Part shown: positions 51,650 through 60,209 of the stretch, one piece after another
How positions within the stretch are numbered: the stretch's first letter is position 1
How the letters are laid out: the number at the start of each line of letters is the position of its first letter
NCBI RefSeq assembly: GCF_014203705.1
Contig: NZ_JACHJR010000001.1
Location: 7,936,001-8,000,000 of the forward strand
From: Kitasatospora gansuensis
GTDB taxonomy: Bacteria; Actinomycetota; Actinomycetes; Streptomycetales; Streptomycetaceae
Direction: 5' to 3'
Length of the DNA stretch: 64,000 nt
Made by a program: the position numbers and the translations under genes
The notes under the pieces: generated by a model
What the model saw: only the letters and a program-made list of their open reading frames with translations
Told to the model about the DNA's origin: nothing
Database searches by the model: none

Positions 51650-51691
51650 CCGGGCCGGCCGGCCGGGCGAACCGCCCGGCGGCCGGCCCGG
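51650..51691 (+). terminator. Strong GC hairpin after FMN reductase gene
   Basis: CCGGGCCGGCC...GGCCGGGCG pairs with CGCCCGGC...GGCCGGCCCGG, about 19 bp with a single bulged G and a loop AAC. It begins 10 bp after the stop codon. No T run follows. Confidence 0.7.
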
Positions 51692-51910
51692 GGCCGGGAT
51701 TCTCCCAACTCCGCTGCGCAGGACGTTCCGTGCTGCGAGCACCGGTGTCACGCAGACCCCGTCGGCACCCGTCCCGGACCGCCCCTGGCGCGAGTTGCTC
51801 CAGGAGGGCACCGGTCCCGTCCAGCAGGGTTTCCTCGACCTGGCCGCCCGTACGCACGGATACGCCGGGTGAGCAGGTCTGTCCCACGACAGCGCTGCCG
51901 GCTTGCGTCC

Positions 51911-52447
51911 TCACACGGCGGATAGACCGTCGCGGCGGAGGACCCGCTGGAGCACCTGGTCGACGTCCTCGGTGATCGCGTCCAGGAGCTCGCTGCCGAA
52001 GACGCAGAGGGAGTGTTCCCAGGGGTGTCCGAAGGTGCCGAAGCGGAGGTCGTCGGCGAGGAAGATGTAGTAGTCGCCGTCCGGGTAGGGGCTGCGCGGC
52101 CAGCCCTCCCGCGAACGGCCTTCGAGGACCCGGGGAAGGAACATGTCGGTCGGTGGAAGATCCGGGCGGAGCCGGTAGCAGGTGTGCTGCCAGTCCAGGA
52201 TCCAGAGCGACTCCCCCGGGTTGCTGCACTTGGCGAGCCCGTCCTGCACCAGGTCGACCAGGTGGTCGAGCTTCCGGTCCCCTGGGTCGTCGTTCAGTGC
52301 GTCAAGGCTCCACGTGATCGATGGCACGGGCTCCGTGATACCGGGGAAGTCGTGCATGCTGGCTCGGAAGTCGAACTTCGCGTCGAAGCGGTCCCAGATT
52401 TCGGTGTACTCGATGCTGGTCAATCGGTGCAGGGCTTCGGCCGTCAT
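51911..52447 (-). CDS. DUF2716 family protein
   Basis: 178 residues. EYTEIWDRFDAKFDFRASMHDFPGITEP is the DUF2716-type N-terminus; LWILDWQHTCYRLRPDLPP and SPYPDGDYYIFLADDLRFGTFGHPWEHSLCVFG are the conserved centre, ending VDQVLQRVLRRDG. It is a small cytoplasmic protein of unknown function; relatives are near toxin or immunity genes in some genomes but nothing of the kind is visible here. The ATG at 52447 is chosen. Confidence 0.82.
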   Translation of the reverse strand: MTAEALHRLTSIEYTEIWDRFDAKFDFRASMHDFPGITEPVPSITWSLDALNDDPGDRKLDHLVDLVQDGLAKCSNPGESLWILDWQHTCYRLRPDLPPTDMFLPRVLEGRSREGWPRSPYPDGDYYIFLADDLRFGTFGHPWEHSLCVFGSELLDAITEDVDQVLQRVLRRDGLSAV

Positions 52448-52476
52448 GAGACGAACCTATCGTCGCCGACGTCGCG

Positions 52477-53817
52477 TCAGATGCCGGGGGTGGCCGTGAT
52501 GTCGCCGGTGGTGATGGCTGTGGTGAGGGTGGCGTGGTCGGCGGTGGTGCGGTCGGCGTAGTGGAGGGCGAAGTCGGCGATCGCGTGGTCGAAGGTGTCG
52601 GCGTTGCCGAGGTAAGCCGCGATGGCGAGGCGGTCGCCGGAGCGGGCGTGGGCGCGGGCCAGGGCGGTGCCGCACAGGTGGGCGTACTGGCGGAGGGCGA
52701 CCGGGGGCATGGTGTCGACGGCGGCCGAGCCCTTCATGTCGCGGAGTTGGCGGCCGTAGAAGTGGCGTCCGTTCGGGCCGGTCATCCAGCCGAGGAAGAT
52801 GTCGCTCGCGGCCTGCGTCAGCCGTTGCCCCGCGACCACCCGGTGGCCGTGGTGGTCGTGGGTGTCGGCGGGCAGGTGGTCCTCCAGGACGGATCGGCCG
52901 GCTTCCTTGATCTGGAGGAAGAGCGGGTCCTGCTCGTCGCGGCCGGTCAGCAGGAGGATGAAGCAGCGGGTGCCGACGCTGCCCACGCCGACCACCTTCC
53001 GGGCCGCGTCGACGAGGCGGTAGCGGTCCAGCAGGAGGCGGCGTTCCTCGGGGAGCGTGCTGCGGTACTCGCTGAAGATCTTGCCGACGGACCGCAGTTC
53101 GGTGCCGCTGACGGCTTCCAGCAGCGGCGGGTCGTGCAGGATGCGGCGTCGGCCGTCCCGGACCTCGGTGAGCTTGTCGAGCGCCTGCAGGCTGGTACGC
53201 CGTCGGGCGTGCCCGAGGTTGGCCTCGGCCCGGCGCCGCCGCTCGGGGTCACGGATCAGGGCGAGCACCGCGTCGGCGTCGATCCGCTCGTACCAGACGG
53301 TGAGTTCGCCCAGTCCGGCCAGCCGCCGGACCGAGAGCCGGTAGGCCCGGGCGGCGGCTCGTGCGGCCCGCCGGGCGCGCTCGTCGCCGTGCCCGTTCTC
53401 GCGGGCGGCCACCGCGACGCTGGCGGCGAGCCGCTTGACGTCCCATTCGAACGGCCCCGGCAGGGTCTCGTCGAAGTCGTTGAGGTCGAACAGCAGCGCC
53501 CGTTCGGGGGAGGCGAAGACACCGAAGTTCAGCAGGTGCGCGTCACCGCAGAGCTGGACGGTCAGCCCGGTGTTCGGCACGGCGGCCAGGTCGGCGGTCA
53601 TCACCGAAGCCGCGCCGCGCAGGAACGCGAACGGGGAGGCCGCCATCCGGCCGTAGCGGATCGGCAGCAGCTCGGCCACCCGGTCGACGGCCTGCCGCTC
53701 CAGCACGCCGAGCGGGTCGGGCCGGTCCGCGGCGACGATCCACCGGCCGTGGGCAGCCCGGCTGACGGTCTTTCGGGCCGCGCGGCCGCGGCGTGCTCGC
53801 TCGGCTGGACTGGTCAT
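52477..53817 (-). CDS. DUF2252 family protein (kinase-like fold)
   Basis: 446 residues. The core includes ELLPIRYGRMAASPFAFLRGAASVM, VQLCGDAHLLNFGVFASPERALLFDLNDFDETLPGPFEWDVKRLAAS, which contains a GDAHLxNF and DFDE as in aminoglycoside-phosphotransferase-like folds (HxDxxxxN-like and DFG-like positions). Activity is uncharacterised. ATG 53817 is used with AGGGAACGG upstream; a longer reading frame is unsupported. It is divergent from the DHA2 transporter. Confidence 0.85.
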   Translation of the reverse strand: MTSPAERARRGRAARKTVSRAAHGRWIVAADRPDPLGVLERQAVDRVAELLPIRYGRMAASPFAFLRGAASVMTADLAAVPNTGLTVQLCGDAHLLNFGVFASPERALLFDLNDFDETLPGPFEWDVKRLAASVAVAARENGHGDERARRAARAAARAYRLSVRRLAGLGELTVWYERIDADAVLALIRDPERRRRAEANLGHARRRTSLQALDKLTEVRDGRRRILHDPPLLEAVSGTELRSVGKIFSEYRSTLPEERRLLLDRYRLVDAARKVVGVGSVGTRCFILLLTGRDEQDPLFLQIKEAGRSVLEDHLPADTHDHHGHRVVAGQRLTQAASDIFLGWMTGPNGRHFYGRQLRDMKGSAAVDTMPPVALRQYAHLCGTALARAHARSGDRLAIAAYLGNADTFDHAIADFALHYADRTTADHATLTTAITTGDITATPGI

Positions 53818-54007
53818 GGCCCGTTCCCTGTCGTCCGTCGCTCCCGGTGCGCTCCTGGTTCGCTCCCCAAGCCTGAGTGTGCCCGGGCCGCCGCGCACGT
53901 CGGCCGACCGTGCCGGGTGGGCGTGTTGCGGGCACTGTGCCGCCAACCGGCTGACACCGGTGGTGGGTCGAAGGGCCAACCCCCGGGGCGGTTGGGACGA
54001 TGCCTGC

Positions 54008-55636
54008 ATGGCACCCGGGCGCGGCACCTCCGAAGGCGCGACGTCGGCGGGACTCGTCCTGTCGACGCTGGCGGCCGGACAGTTCCTGATGGCGCTCGAC
54101 AGCTCGGTCATGAACGTCTCGATCGCGACGGTGGCCGACGACGTGGGCACGGCCGTGACCGGCATTCAGGGCGCGATCACCGCCTACACGCTGGTCATGG
54201 CGATGTTCATGATCCCCGGTGGCAAGGTCGGGGTGCTGATCGGCCGCAAGCGGGCGTTCATGATCGGCTGCGGCATCTACGGCTGCGGCTCCCTGACGAC
54301 CGCGCTGGCCCCGAACCTGCCCGTGCTCCTGTTCGGCTGGTCCTTCCTCGAAGGCATCGGGGCGGCGCTGATCCTGCCCGCGATCGTGGCGCTCGTCGCC
54401 GGGAACTTCGCCGCCGAACGCCGGCCCGCCGCCTACGGACTCGTCGCGGCCGCGGGCGCCGCGGCGATCGCGGTCGGACCGCTCATCGGCGGCGTGGCGA
54501 CGACGTACTTCTCCTGGCGCTGGGTCTTCGCCGGCGAGGTCGTCGGCGTGCTTGCCATCCTCGTGCTCGCCCGCCGTATCGCCGACGCCCCGACCGGCGA
54601 CCGCCCCCGGATCGATCTCGTCGGCGCCCTGCTCTCCGCCCTCGGCCTCGGCACCTTCGTCTACGGCATCCTGCGCTCGAGCGAATGGGGCTGGTTCCTG
54701 CCCAAACCCGGCGCGCCGGGCTGGCTCGGGATCTCGCTGGTGGTGTGGCTGATGCTGGGCGGCCTGCTGCTGATCCGGCTCTTCCTCCGTTGGGAGACCC
54801 ACCTCGTGGAGCGGGGCGGGGAGCCGCTGGTGGACCCGTCCCTGCTGCGGAACCCGCAGCTCGTCGGCGGCCTGACGATGCTCTTCTTCCAGTACCTCGT
54901 GCAGATGGGCGTGTTCTTCGTCGTACCGCTCTACCTGTCGGTCGCGCTCGGCCAGTCCGCGCTCGCGACCGGCGCGCACATCCTGCCGCTCTCGCTGACG
55001 CTGCTGGCCGCCGCGGTCCTGATCCCGCGGTTCCTGCCGGAGGTCTCGCCACGACGAGTGGTCCGGCTCGGTGTCCTCGCGCTGCTCGCGGGCGCCGTGG
55101 CCCTGCTGGCCGCCCTCGACGCGCACGCCGGTGCCGAGATCGTCACCGTCCCGCTGCTGCTGATCGGGCTCGGGATGGGGGCGCTGGCGTCCCAGCTCGG
55201 CGCGGTCACCGTGTCCGCCGTGCCGGACCGGCAGAGCGCGGAGGTCGGTGGTGTCCAGAACGCCGTCACCAACCTCGGCGCCTCGATCGGGACGGCGCTG
55301 GCCGGGTCGATCCTGATCGCCACCATGACGGCTTCGTTCCTGACCGGCATCGAGCAGAATCCGGCGATCCCGCCGGAGGTCACGGCCCAGGCCACCGTCC
55401 AACTCGAAAGCGGCGTACCTTTTCTGTCGGATCATCAGCTCAAGGACGCTTTCGCGCAGGCCGGCACGAGCCCGGAGGTGGCCGACGCCGCCCTCGAGGC
55501 GAACAGCGCGGCGCGGCTCGACGGCCTGCGCGGCGCGCTCGCCGTGCTTGCCGTCACCGCCCTGCTCGCACTGTTCTTCACCCGCCGGATCCCGGCCACA
55601 CAGCCCGGAAGCGGAAGCGGCGAGGCGGCGGCGTAG
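54008..55636 (+). CDS. DHA2-family (14-helix) MFS exporter
   Basis: 542 residues, about 14 membrane helices. SSVMNVSIATVADDVG matches helix 1 of DHA2 (LDxTIVNVALP-type), IGRKRAFMIGCG the MFS loop motif, and RPAAYGLVAAAGAAAIAVGPLIGG motif C of drug exporters. Mid-protein YFSWRWVFAGE is also typical. It probably exports drugs or a metabolite by proton antiport. ATG 54008 lies at the normal start; a longer frame upstream overlaps the divergent DUF2252 gene. Confidence 0.88.
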   Translation: MAPGRGTSEGATSAGLVLSTLAAGQFLMALDSSVMNVSIATVADDVGTAVTGIQGAITAYTLVMAMFMIPGGKVGVLIGRKRAFMIGCGIYGCGSLTTALAPNLPVLLFGWSFLEGIGAALILPAIVALVAGNFAAERRPAAYGLVAAAGAAAIAVGPLIGGVATTYFSWRWVFAGEVVGVLAILVLARRIADAPTGDRPRIDLVGALLSALGLGTFVYGILRSSEWGWFLPKPGAPGWLGISLVVWLMLGGLLLIRLFLRWETHLVERGGEPLVDPSLLRNPQLVGGLTMLFFQYLVQMGVFFVVPLYLSVALGQSALATGAHILPLSLTLLAAAVLIPRFLPEVSPRRVVRLGVLALLAGAVALLAALDAHAGAEIVTVPLLLIGLGMGALASQLGAVTVSAVPDRQSAEVGGVQNAVTNLGASIGTALAGSILIATMTASFLTGIEQNPAIPPEVTAQATVQLESGVPFLSDHQLKDAFAQAGTSPEVADAALEANSAARLDGLRGALAVLAVTALLALFFTRRIPATQPGSGSGEAAA

Positions 55637-55646
55637 ACCTGCCGGT

Positions 55647-56621
55647 TCACTGCTCCAGTCGGGACCGGTCGGGTGCACGATCGCCCGCGGGCTCCGGCAG
55701 GACGTCGGTGATCGACCGCACCTGCTCGGCGGAGAGCGGGACGGTCAGGGCGCCGGCGTTCTCCTCGAGGTGGCGGCGCCTGCGGACGCCGGGGATCGGG
55801 ATCACCGTCTCGCCCTGGGCCAGCACCCAGGCGAGCGCCAACTGTGCCGGTGTGCAGCCGAGTTCGGCAGCCTTGGCCCGGAGGCGGTCGACCAGGGCGA
55901 GGTTGGTCCCGAGGTTGTCGGCTCGGAAGCGCGGGTACCGGCGTCGGATGTCGTCGGCGTCCAGCGCGTCGGTTGAGGACATGGTGCCGGTGAGGAGGCC
56001 CCGGCCGAGCGGCGCGTACGGGACCAGTGCGACGCCGAACTCCCTTGCCACGGGCAGGATGTGGCGCTCCAGACCGCGGGTGAACAGCGAGTACTCGCTC
56101 TGCAGCGCCGCGATCGGTGCGGTCACGCACGCCCTGCGCAGCGTTTCGGCGCCCACCTCCGACAGACCGAGGCTGCGGACCTTGCCCTCGGTCACCAACT
56201 CGGCCATGGCGCCGACGGTTTCCTCGATCGGGACGTCGGGGTCACGGCGGTGGAGGTAGTACAGGTCGACGTGGTCCACCCCCAGGCGCCGCAGCGACGC
56301 CTCGCAGGCCCGCTTGGCGTGCTCCGGGGTGGAGTCGATCCGCCGCTCCCTCGGGTCCGCGGTGCGGACGACGCCGAACTTGGTGGCGAGGAAGACCTCT
56401 TCGCGCCGGTGCGCGACGGCCCGTCCCACCAACTGCTCGTTGGTGTAAGGGCCGTACATGTCCGCGGTGTCGAGGAAGGTGATCCCCAGGTCGAGCGCGC
56501 GCTCGATCGTCGCGACGCACTCCGCCTCGTCCGAGGCGCCGTAGAACTCGGACATCCCCATGCAGCCGAGGCCCATCGCCGACACCAGCGGGCCACCCCT
56601 GCCCAGCCTCCTGCGCTCCAC
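55647..56621 (-). CDS. Aldo/keto reductase
   Basis: 324 residues, TIM barrel. The tetrad is Asp in FLDTADMYG, Tyr in DMYGPYTNEQLVG, Lys in LATKFGVV and His in LYYLHRRDPD. The C-terminal IPIPGVRRRRHLEENAGAL binds NADPH phosphate as in AKR11/13-like enzymes. It reduces aldehydes or ketones. GTG 56621 follows GGGAGGG; earlier in-frame codons are unsupported. It is convergent with the transporter, 10 bp between stops. Confidence 0.88.
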   Translation of the reverse strand: MERRRLGRGGPLVSAMGLGCMGMSEFYGASDEAECVATIERALDLGITFLDTADMYGPYTNEQLVGRAVAHRREEVFLATKFGVVRTADPRERRIDSTPEHAKRACEASLRRLGVDHVDLYYLHRRDPDVPIEETVGAMAELVTEGKVRSLGLSEVGAETLRRACVTAPIAALQSEYSLFTRGLERHILPVAREFGVALVPYAPLGRGLLTGTMSSTDALDADDIRRRYPRFRADNLGTNLALVDRLRAKAAELGCTPAQLALAWVLAQGETVIPIPGVRRRRHLEENAGALTVPLSAEQVRSITDVLPEPAGDRAPDRSRLEQ

Positions 56622-56786
56622 CGGCCCTCCCGTTCCGACGAGGACGTCAGCGTACGGCGTGGGGTCCTTGCAGTAGAAGAAGGCGGTCTTCCCCGGCCCA
56701 CGGTCCGCCCCTATGGTCGGCCCGGGAGCGTCTTCGGACCCGGGCGGGCCGGTGCGGCCGCCCCGTGACGGAAAGGCAGGCTGCTC

Positions 56787-57749
56787 GTGCGCTTTGACGA
56801 TGCGTCCAGTGGCTGGACCAGGGCATCCTTCGCCTCGCCCAGGGACTGGCAGCTGCCCTACACGGAGGATCACGACGCCCTCGCGGCCCGCACGCTGGAG
56901 CGGCTGGCCGACGGCCCCGGCTTCGCGGTCGTGACCGGGGCTCCGGTGGCCGCGATGACCACCGACGAGGTCCGGAGCTTCAGCGAGTCGATGCTCGGCC
57001 ATCTCGGCCGCCCGCTCCCGCAGGGCCGCGGCCGGGAGACGGCGCTGGCCTGGCTGGTCCGCGACGAAGGCGCGTCGGCCCACACGGACGAGCGACGGTT
57101 CCACGAGGTGGCCTACACCTCGAAGTCGCGGGGCTCGCTGCACTTGCACAACGACCAGGCCGTCCAACCCTTCGGCCACGCACCGGACTACCTCGCCCTG
57201 CTCACCCACCGCAAGGCCAGGATCGGCGGCGAGTCCCTGCTACTGGACGCCTGGACCGCGTACCGGGTGCTGCGGCGCGAGTTCCCCCGCGAACTCGACC
57301 GGTTGCGGCGGCCGTTCGCCATCGACCGGCGTCATGTGACGCCCGACGGGCAGAACCCGGTGGTGCGGTCGCCGGTGTTCGAGCCGAGCGAGGACGGCCT
57401 GCGCGTACGGTGCAACGTCAAGCGGATCGAGACCGCCTACCCGCTGACCGGCCGCACCCCGCCCCCGGCGGACCTGGCGGCGCTCGACGCCCTGCGGCGG
57501 GTGCTCGGGCGCACCGACCTACGCCTGACCCTGGCTCTGGAGGAAGGCGACTGTCTGGTCGTCGACGACCGCCGGATCCTGCACGGACGCACCGGTTACC
57601 AGGATCACGACGAGCCGGACCGGCGCCGCTGCCTGGTCCGCGTGATGCTCGGGCGGCACCCCGTCGGACCACCCACGCTGCCTCAGGCGTCGGTGTCCAG
57701 CACCTCCGAGACCGGCAGCCGGGGTGTCGGAGTGCCCTCCGGTCCGTAG
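56787..57749 (+). CDS. TauD/TfdA-like Fe(II)/2-oxoglutarate dioxygenase
   Basis: 320 residues. HLHNDQ (His-x-Asp, near 117-121) and ILHGRTGY (distal His, near 265) with the following RRRC Arg form the iron and 2-oxoglutarate sites of the TauD-like double-stranded helix. SYPLTGRT-like text and a PDYLALL segment fit the asparagine-hydroxylase subgroup. It could hydroxylate an amino acid or small acid. GTG 56787 start. Its end overlaps the convergent nitroreductase by 67 bp, and the last 25 residues look poorly conserved. Confidence 0.82.
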   Translation: MRFDDASSGWTRASFASPRDWQLPYTEDHDALAARTLERLADGPGFAVVTGAPVAAMTTDEVRSFSESMLGHLGRPLPQGRGRETALAWLVRDEGASAHTDERRFHEVAYTSKSRGSLHLHNDQAVQPFGHAPDYLALLTHRKARIGGESLLLDAWTAYRVLRREFPRELDRLRRPFAIDRRHVTPDGQNPVVRSPVFEPSEDGLRVRCNVKRIETAYPLTGRTPPPADLAALDALRRVLGRTDLRLTLALEEGDCLVVDDRRILHGRTGYQDHDEPDRRRCLVRVMLGRHPVGPPTLPQASVSSTSETGSRGVGVPSGP

Positions 57750-58669
57750 CCGAGCCGGATCAGCATCTGTACGTGCTCGGGGCCCTGCGCGGGATCCCGG
57801 GCTTCCCAGCGCAGTTGGGGCCATTCCATGGCCTGGTGCAGCATCGAGGCGCGGACCTGGTGCACGGTCGCGGCGAGCAGGACGTGCTCCAGGGCCAGCC
57901 CGGCGCGCAGCCAGTCGGCGGGCCGGTCGTGCGCGGTGGTCAGGACGGCGATGCACGGCTCGGCCTCGAACCCGGCGGGCGGCAGGTGCTCGGCGGGGCG
58001 GATCGCCGCGAAGTCCCGCATCGGGAGATGGCCGGACGCGTCCTGCGGCCCGAGCGCGGTGACCGGGATGCCGTAGGGCGGGGAGCCCGGCCCCTGGATC
58101 CAGGCGCGGCTCTCGTCACGGTGCGCGGGATCGGTGGTGTTGCGGCGCTCGGCCTCGGCCGTGAGCGCGAGCAGCCGCTCGGTCTCCTGCCGGTCCGGCA
58201 GGTGGAGCAGCGCGCCCTCGGCCTGGGCGGCCAGCACCAGCTCGTCGAGGACGGCGTGCGGCACGGTCTCCCCGGTGAACGGTGTGCGGATGGTGTGCCG
58301 GTGCCGGATCGCCTCGAACAGCTCGGCGGTCCGCAGGGGTTCGGGCCGGGCGGACCGTGACAGTGCGACGGTGGCCAGCAGGTCGGGCGCGGCGGGATCG
58401 GGCAGCAGCCGCACCTCGGCGGCCCAGCCGTGGTGGCGGGCGGCGGTCCGGAGGTTGAGCACGGCGGCGCCGACGGAGATGTGCAGGGCCCGCCCCTCCG
58501 GGTCGGCGGCCGGCAGCGCGCGCTCGGACCTGGCCCGTACCTCCAGCGTCGAGGTCTCCGGCCGCAGGCGGAACCGCCAGGGCTGGCTGTTGTGGACGGA
58601 CGGCGCGGCGACGGCTGCCGAGAGCAGCTGCTCCAGCGCCGCCGCGTCGAGCGTGTGGGTGACGTCCAT
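57683..58669 (-). CDS. Acg-family FMN-binding nitroreductase-like protein
   Basis: 328 residues. AAVAAPSVHNSQPWRFRL is the family's FMN-binding start; EAIRHRHTIRTPFTGETVP and GYGPEGTPTPRLP are conserved in actinobacterial Acg-like proteins, which sequester FMN without clear reductase activity in mycobacteria under dormancy control. ATG 58669 follows AGGAG. Next to it are a DUF1876 and a universal stress gene, a set also found near dormancy regulons. Confidence 0.83.
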   Translation of the reverse strand: MDVTHTLDAAALEQLLSAAVAAPSVHNSQPWRFRLRPETSTLEVRARSERALPAADPEGRALHISVGAAVLNLRTAARHHGWAAEVRLLPDPAAPDLLATVALSRSARPEPLRTAELFEAIRHRHTIRTPFTGETVPHAVLDELVLAAQAEGALLHLPDRQETERLLALTAEAERRNTTDPAHRDESRAWIQGPGSPPYGIPVTALGPQDASGHLPMRDFAAIRPAEHLPPAGFEAEPCIAVLTTAHDRPADWLRAGLALEHVLLAATVHQVRASMLHQAMEWPQLRWEARDPAQGPEHVQMLIRLGYGPEGTPTPRLPVSEVLDTDA

Positions 58670-58870
58670 CGCTGCACTCCTGAAACCGGTGCTCCTTGCC
58701 TCGATTCTCCGCGCGGCGGACGCCCGCCGCAGGCGGGGCGGCGGTGCCCGCCCCGCGAGCCGGTCCGCCCTGGCCCGAGGCCGCGGGCGGGACCAGAATT
58801 GAGGTCCGTACGGTCGCGACCCCGGACCGCAGCGCACTCCGGGCGAGCTTCGGAAAGGACCGGTCCCGCC

Positions 58871-59149
58871 ATGACCACCCAAGCCGATCAGGCCCGCACC
58901 ACCAAGCGGTGGGCCCTGCGCCTCGACCTCTTCGAGGAGGGCGATGTCACCAAGGTGCACGCCGTCCTCGACACCGGCGACAAAACCCTGGAGAGCCGCA
59001 CCACCGCCCAGCGCAGCCCGCACGACGCACCGGTACCGGAGATCGGTGACGAGTTCGCCGCAGGGCGGGCCCTGATCGATCTCGGACACCGGCTGCTCCG
59101 CGCGGGGACGACCGACGCGGCCGCCAACGACCCGTCCGTGCACGGCTGA
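58871..59149 (+). CDS. DUF1876 protein (dsRBD-like fold)
   Basis: 92 residues: KRWALRLDLFEEGDVTKVHAVLDTGDKTLESRTTAQRSPHD and PEIGDEFAAGRALIDLGHRLL. The family has a dsRNA-binding-like alpha-beta fold of unknown role, often near stress genes in actinobacteria. ATG 58871 with GGAAAGGACCGG upstream. The universal stress gene starts 34 bp later, so both may share a transcript. Confidence 0.85.
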   Translation: MTTQADQARTTKRWALRLDLFEEGDVTKVHAVLDTGDKTLESRTTAQRSPHDAPVPEIGDEFAAGRALIDLGHRLLRAGTTDAAANDPSVHG

Positions 59150-59183
59150 CCGTCGGCCGGGGCGCCTCGAGGAGGAGGATCCC

Positions 59184-60209
59184 GTGGACGCACCGATCGT
59201 GGTCGGGTTCGACGGATCGCCCGAGAGCGTGGCCGCCGCCGACTGGGCCGCCGGTGAGGCGCTGCGTCGGCGGTGGCGGGTGGAGCTGGTCCAGGCCTGG
59301 CCGTGGTCCGGTGACCACGTGCTGGGCAGCGAGGAGGCGATGCGGTGGGCCAGGCAGCGGCTGGCCGAGGAGGCCGCCGAGCTGGGAGATCGGCTCGGCG
59401 GGGTCGAGGTGACCGCCACGCACGTCCAGGGCGACCCGGTCGGCGTCCTGTGGGCGGCAGGTCGGGGCGCCGCGCTGCTGGTGCTCGGTTCGCGGGCGAT
59501 GGGTGCGCTGCGGGGCTTCCTGACCGGCTCGGTGAGCCGGCAGGTGCTCGGCCGGGCGGACTGCCCCGTGGTCCTGGTCCGGACGGACGACGGAGCCCCC
59601 GCCGGGCGGGACGTGGTGGTCGGCCTGAGCATGCGTCACACCTCGGACCGGCCGATGGAGTTCGCCTGCGAGGCCGCCGCCGCGCGGTCGGCCCCGTTGC
59701 GGGCGGTCCATGCCTGGAGCCCGCCGAGCGGGAACGACTACCTCGCGTTCGCGGCCATCGGCAACCCGGAGAAGAAGCTCGCGAAGGTCGAGCAGCAGCT
59801 GGTCGAGGACGCCCTGGACCCTTGGCGGAGCAGGTACCCGCAGCTCGCGATCACCGCACAGGCACTGCTGGGCACCGCCGCGCTGACCCTGCTGGACGCC
59901 GCCGCCGGGGCGGACCTGCTCGTGATCGGCCGCCACGGCCGACGACTCCCCGTCGGCACCCAGCTCGGCTCGGTCGCCCAGGCCGCCGTCCACCACGCGC
60001 CCTGCCCCGTCGCGGTCGTTCCGGCGGATCAGCCGCGCAGCCCGTCGAACCAGCGCACCACCTGGGGCGCGGACCGCTTCGCCGTACCGAAGTGGTCGAC
60101 GCCGGGGCCCTGGTCCACCAGCTCGGCGTGCACCCCGTGCCGGGCCAGGCTCGCGGCGCAGGCCGTGGCGTTGCCGATCGGTACGTCACGGTCGCCCGCG
60201 GCCGCGTAG
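59184..60209 (+). CDS. Universal stress protein, tandem UspA, with read-through tail
   Basis: 341 residues. Two Usp domains (about 1-133 and 145-283) each with a Gx2Gx9GS/T ATP motif: VLGSRAMGALRGFLTGSVS and VIGRHGRRLPVGTQLGSVA. The first strand is IVVGFDGSPES. After VAVVPADQP the usual end is reached, but no stop occurs until 60209, giving about 55 extra residues (TWGADRFAVPKWSTPGPWS...) read antisense to the lipase gene. GTG 59184 follows GAGGAGGAT. Confidence 0.83.
   Translation: MDAPIVVGFDGSPESVAAADWAAGEALRRRWRVELVQAWPWSGDHVLGSEEAMRWARQRLAEEAAELGDRLGGVEVTATHVQGDPVGVLWAAGRGAALLVLGSRAMGALRGFLTGSVSRQVLGRADCPVVLVRTDDGAPAGRDVVVGLSMRHTSDRPMEFACEAAAARSAPLRAVHAWSPPSGNDYLAFAAIGNPEKKLAKVEQQLVEDALDPWRSRYPQLAITAQALLGTAALTLLDAAAGADLLVIGRHGRRLPVGTQLGSVAQAAVHHAPCPVAVVPADQPRSPSNQRTTWGADRFAVPKWSTPGPWSTSSACTPCRARLAAQAVALPIGTSRSPAAA

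Noticed and set aside
51703-51872. Possible gene ending in RPWRELLQEGTGPVQQGFLDLAARTHGYAG
   Set aside because: The segment looks protein-like but has no ATG, GTG or TTG at the right place and no continuation after 51872; at best a short remnant.
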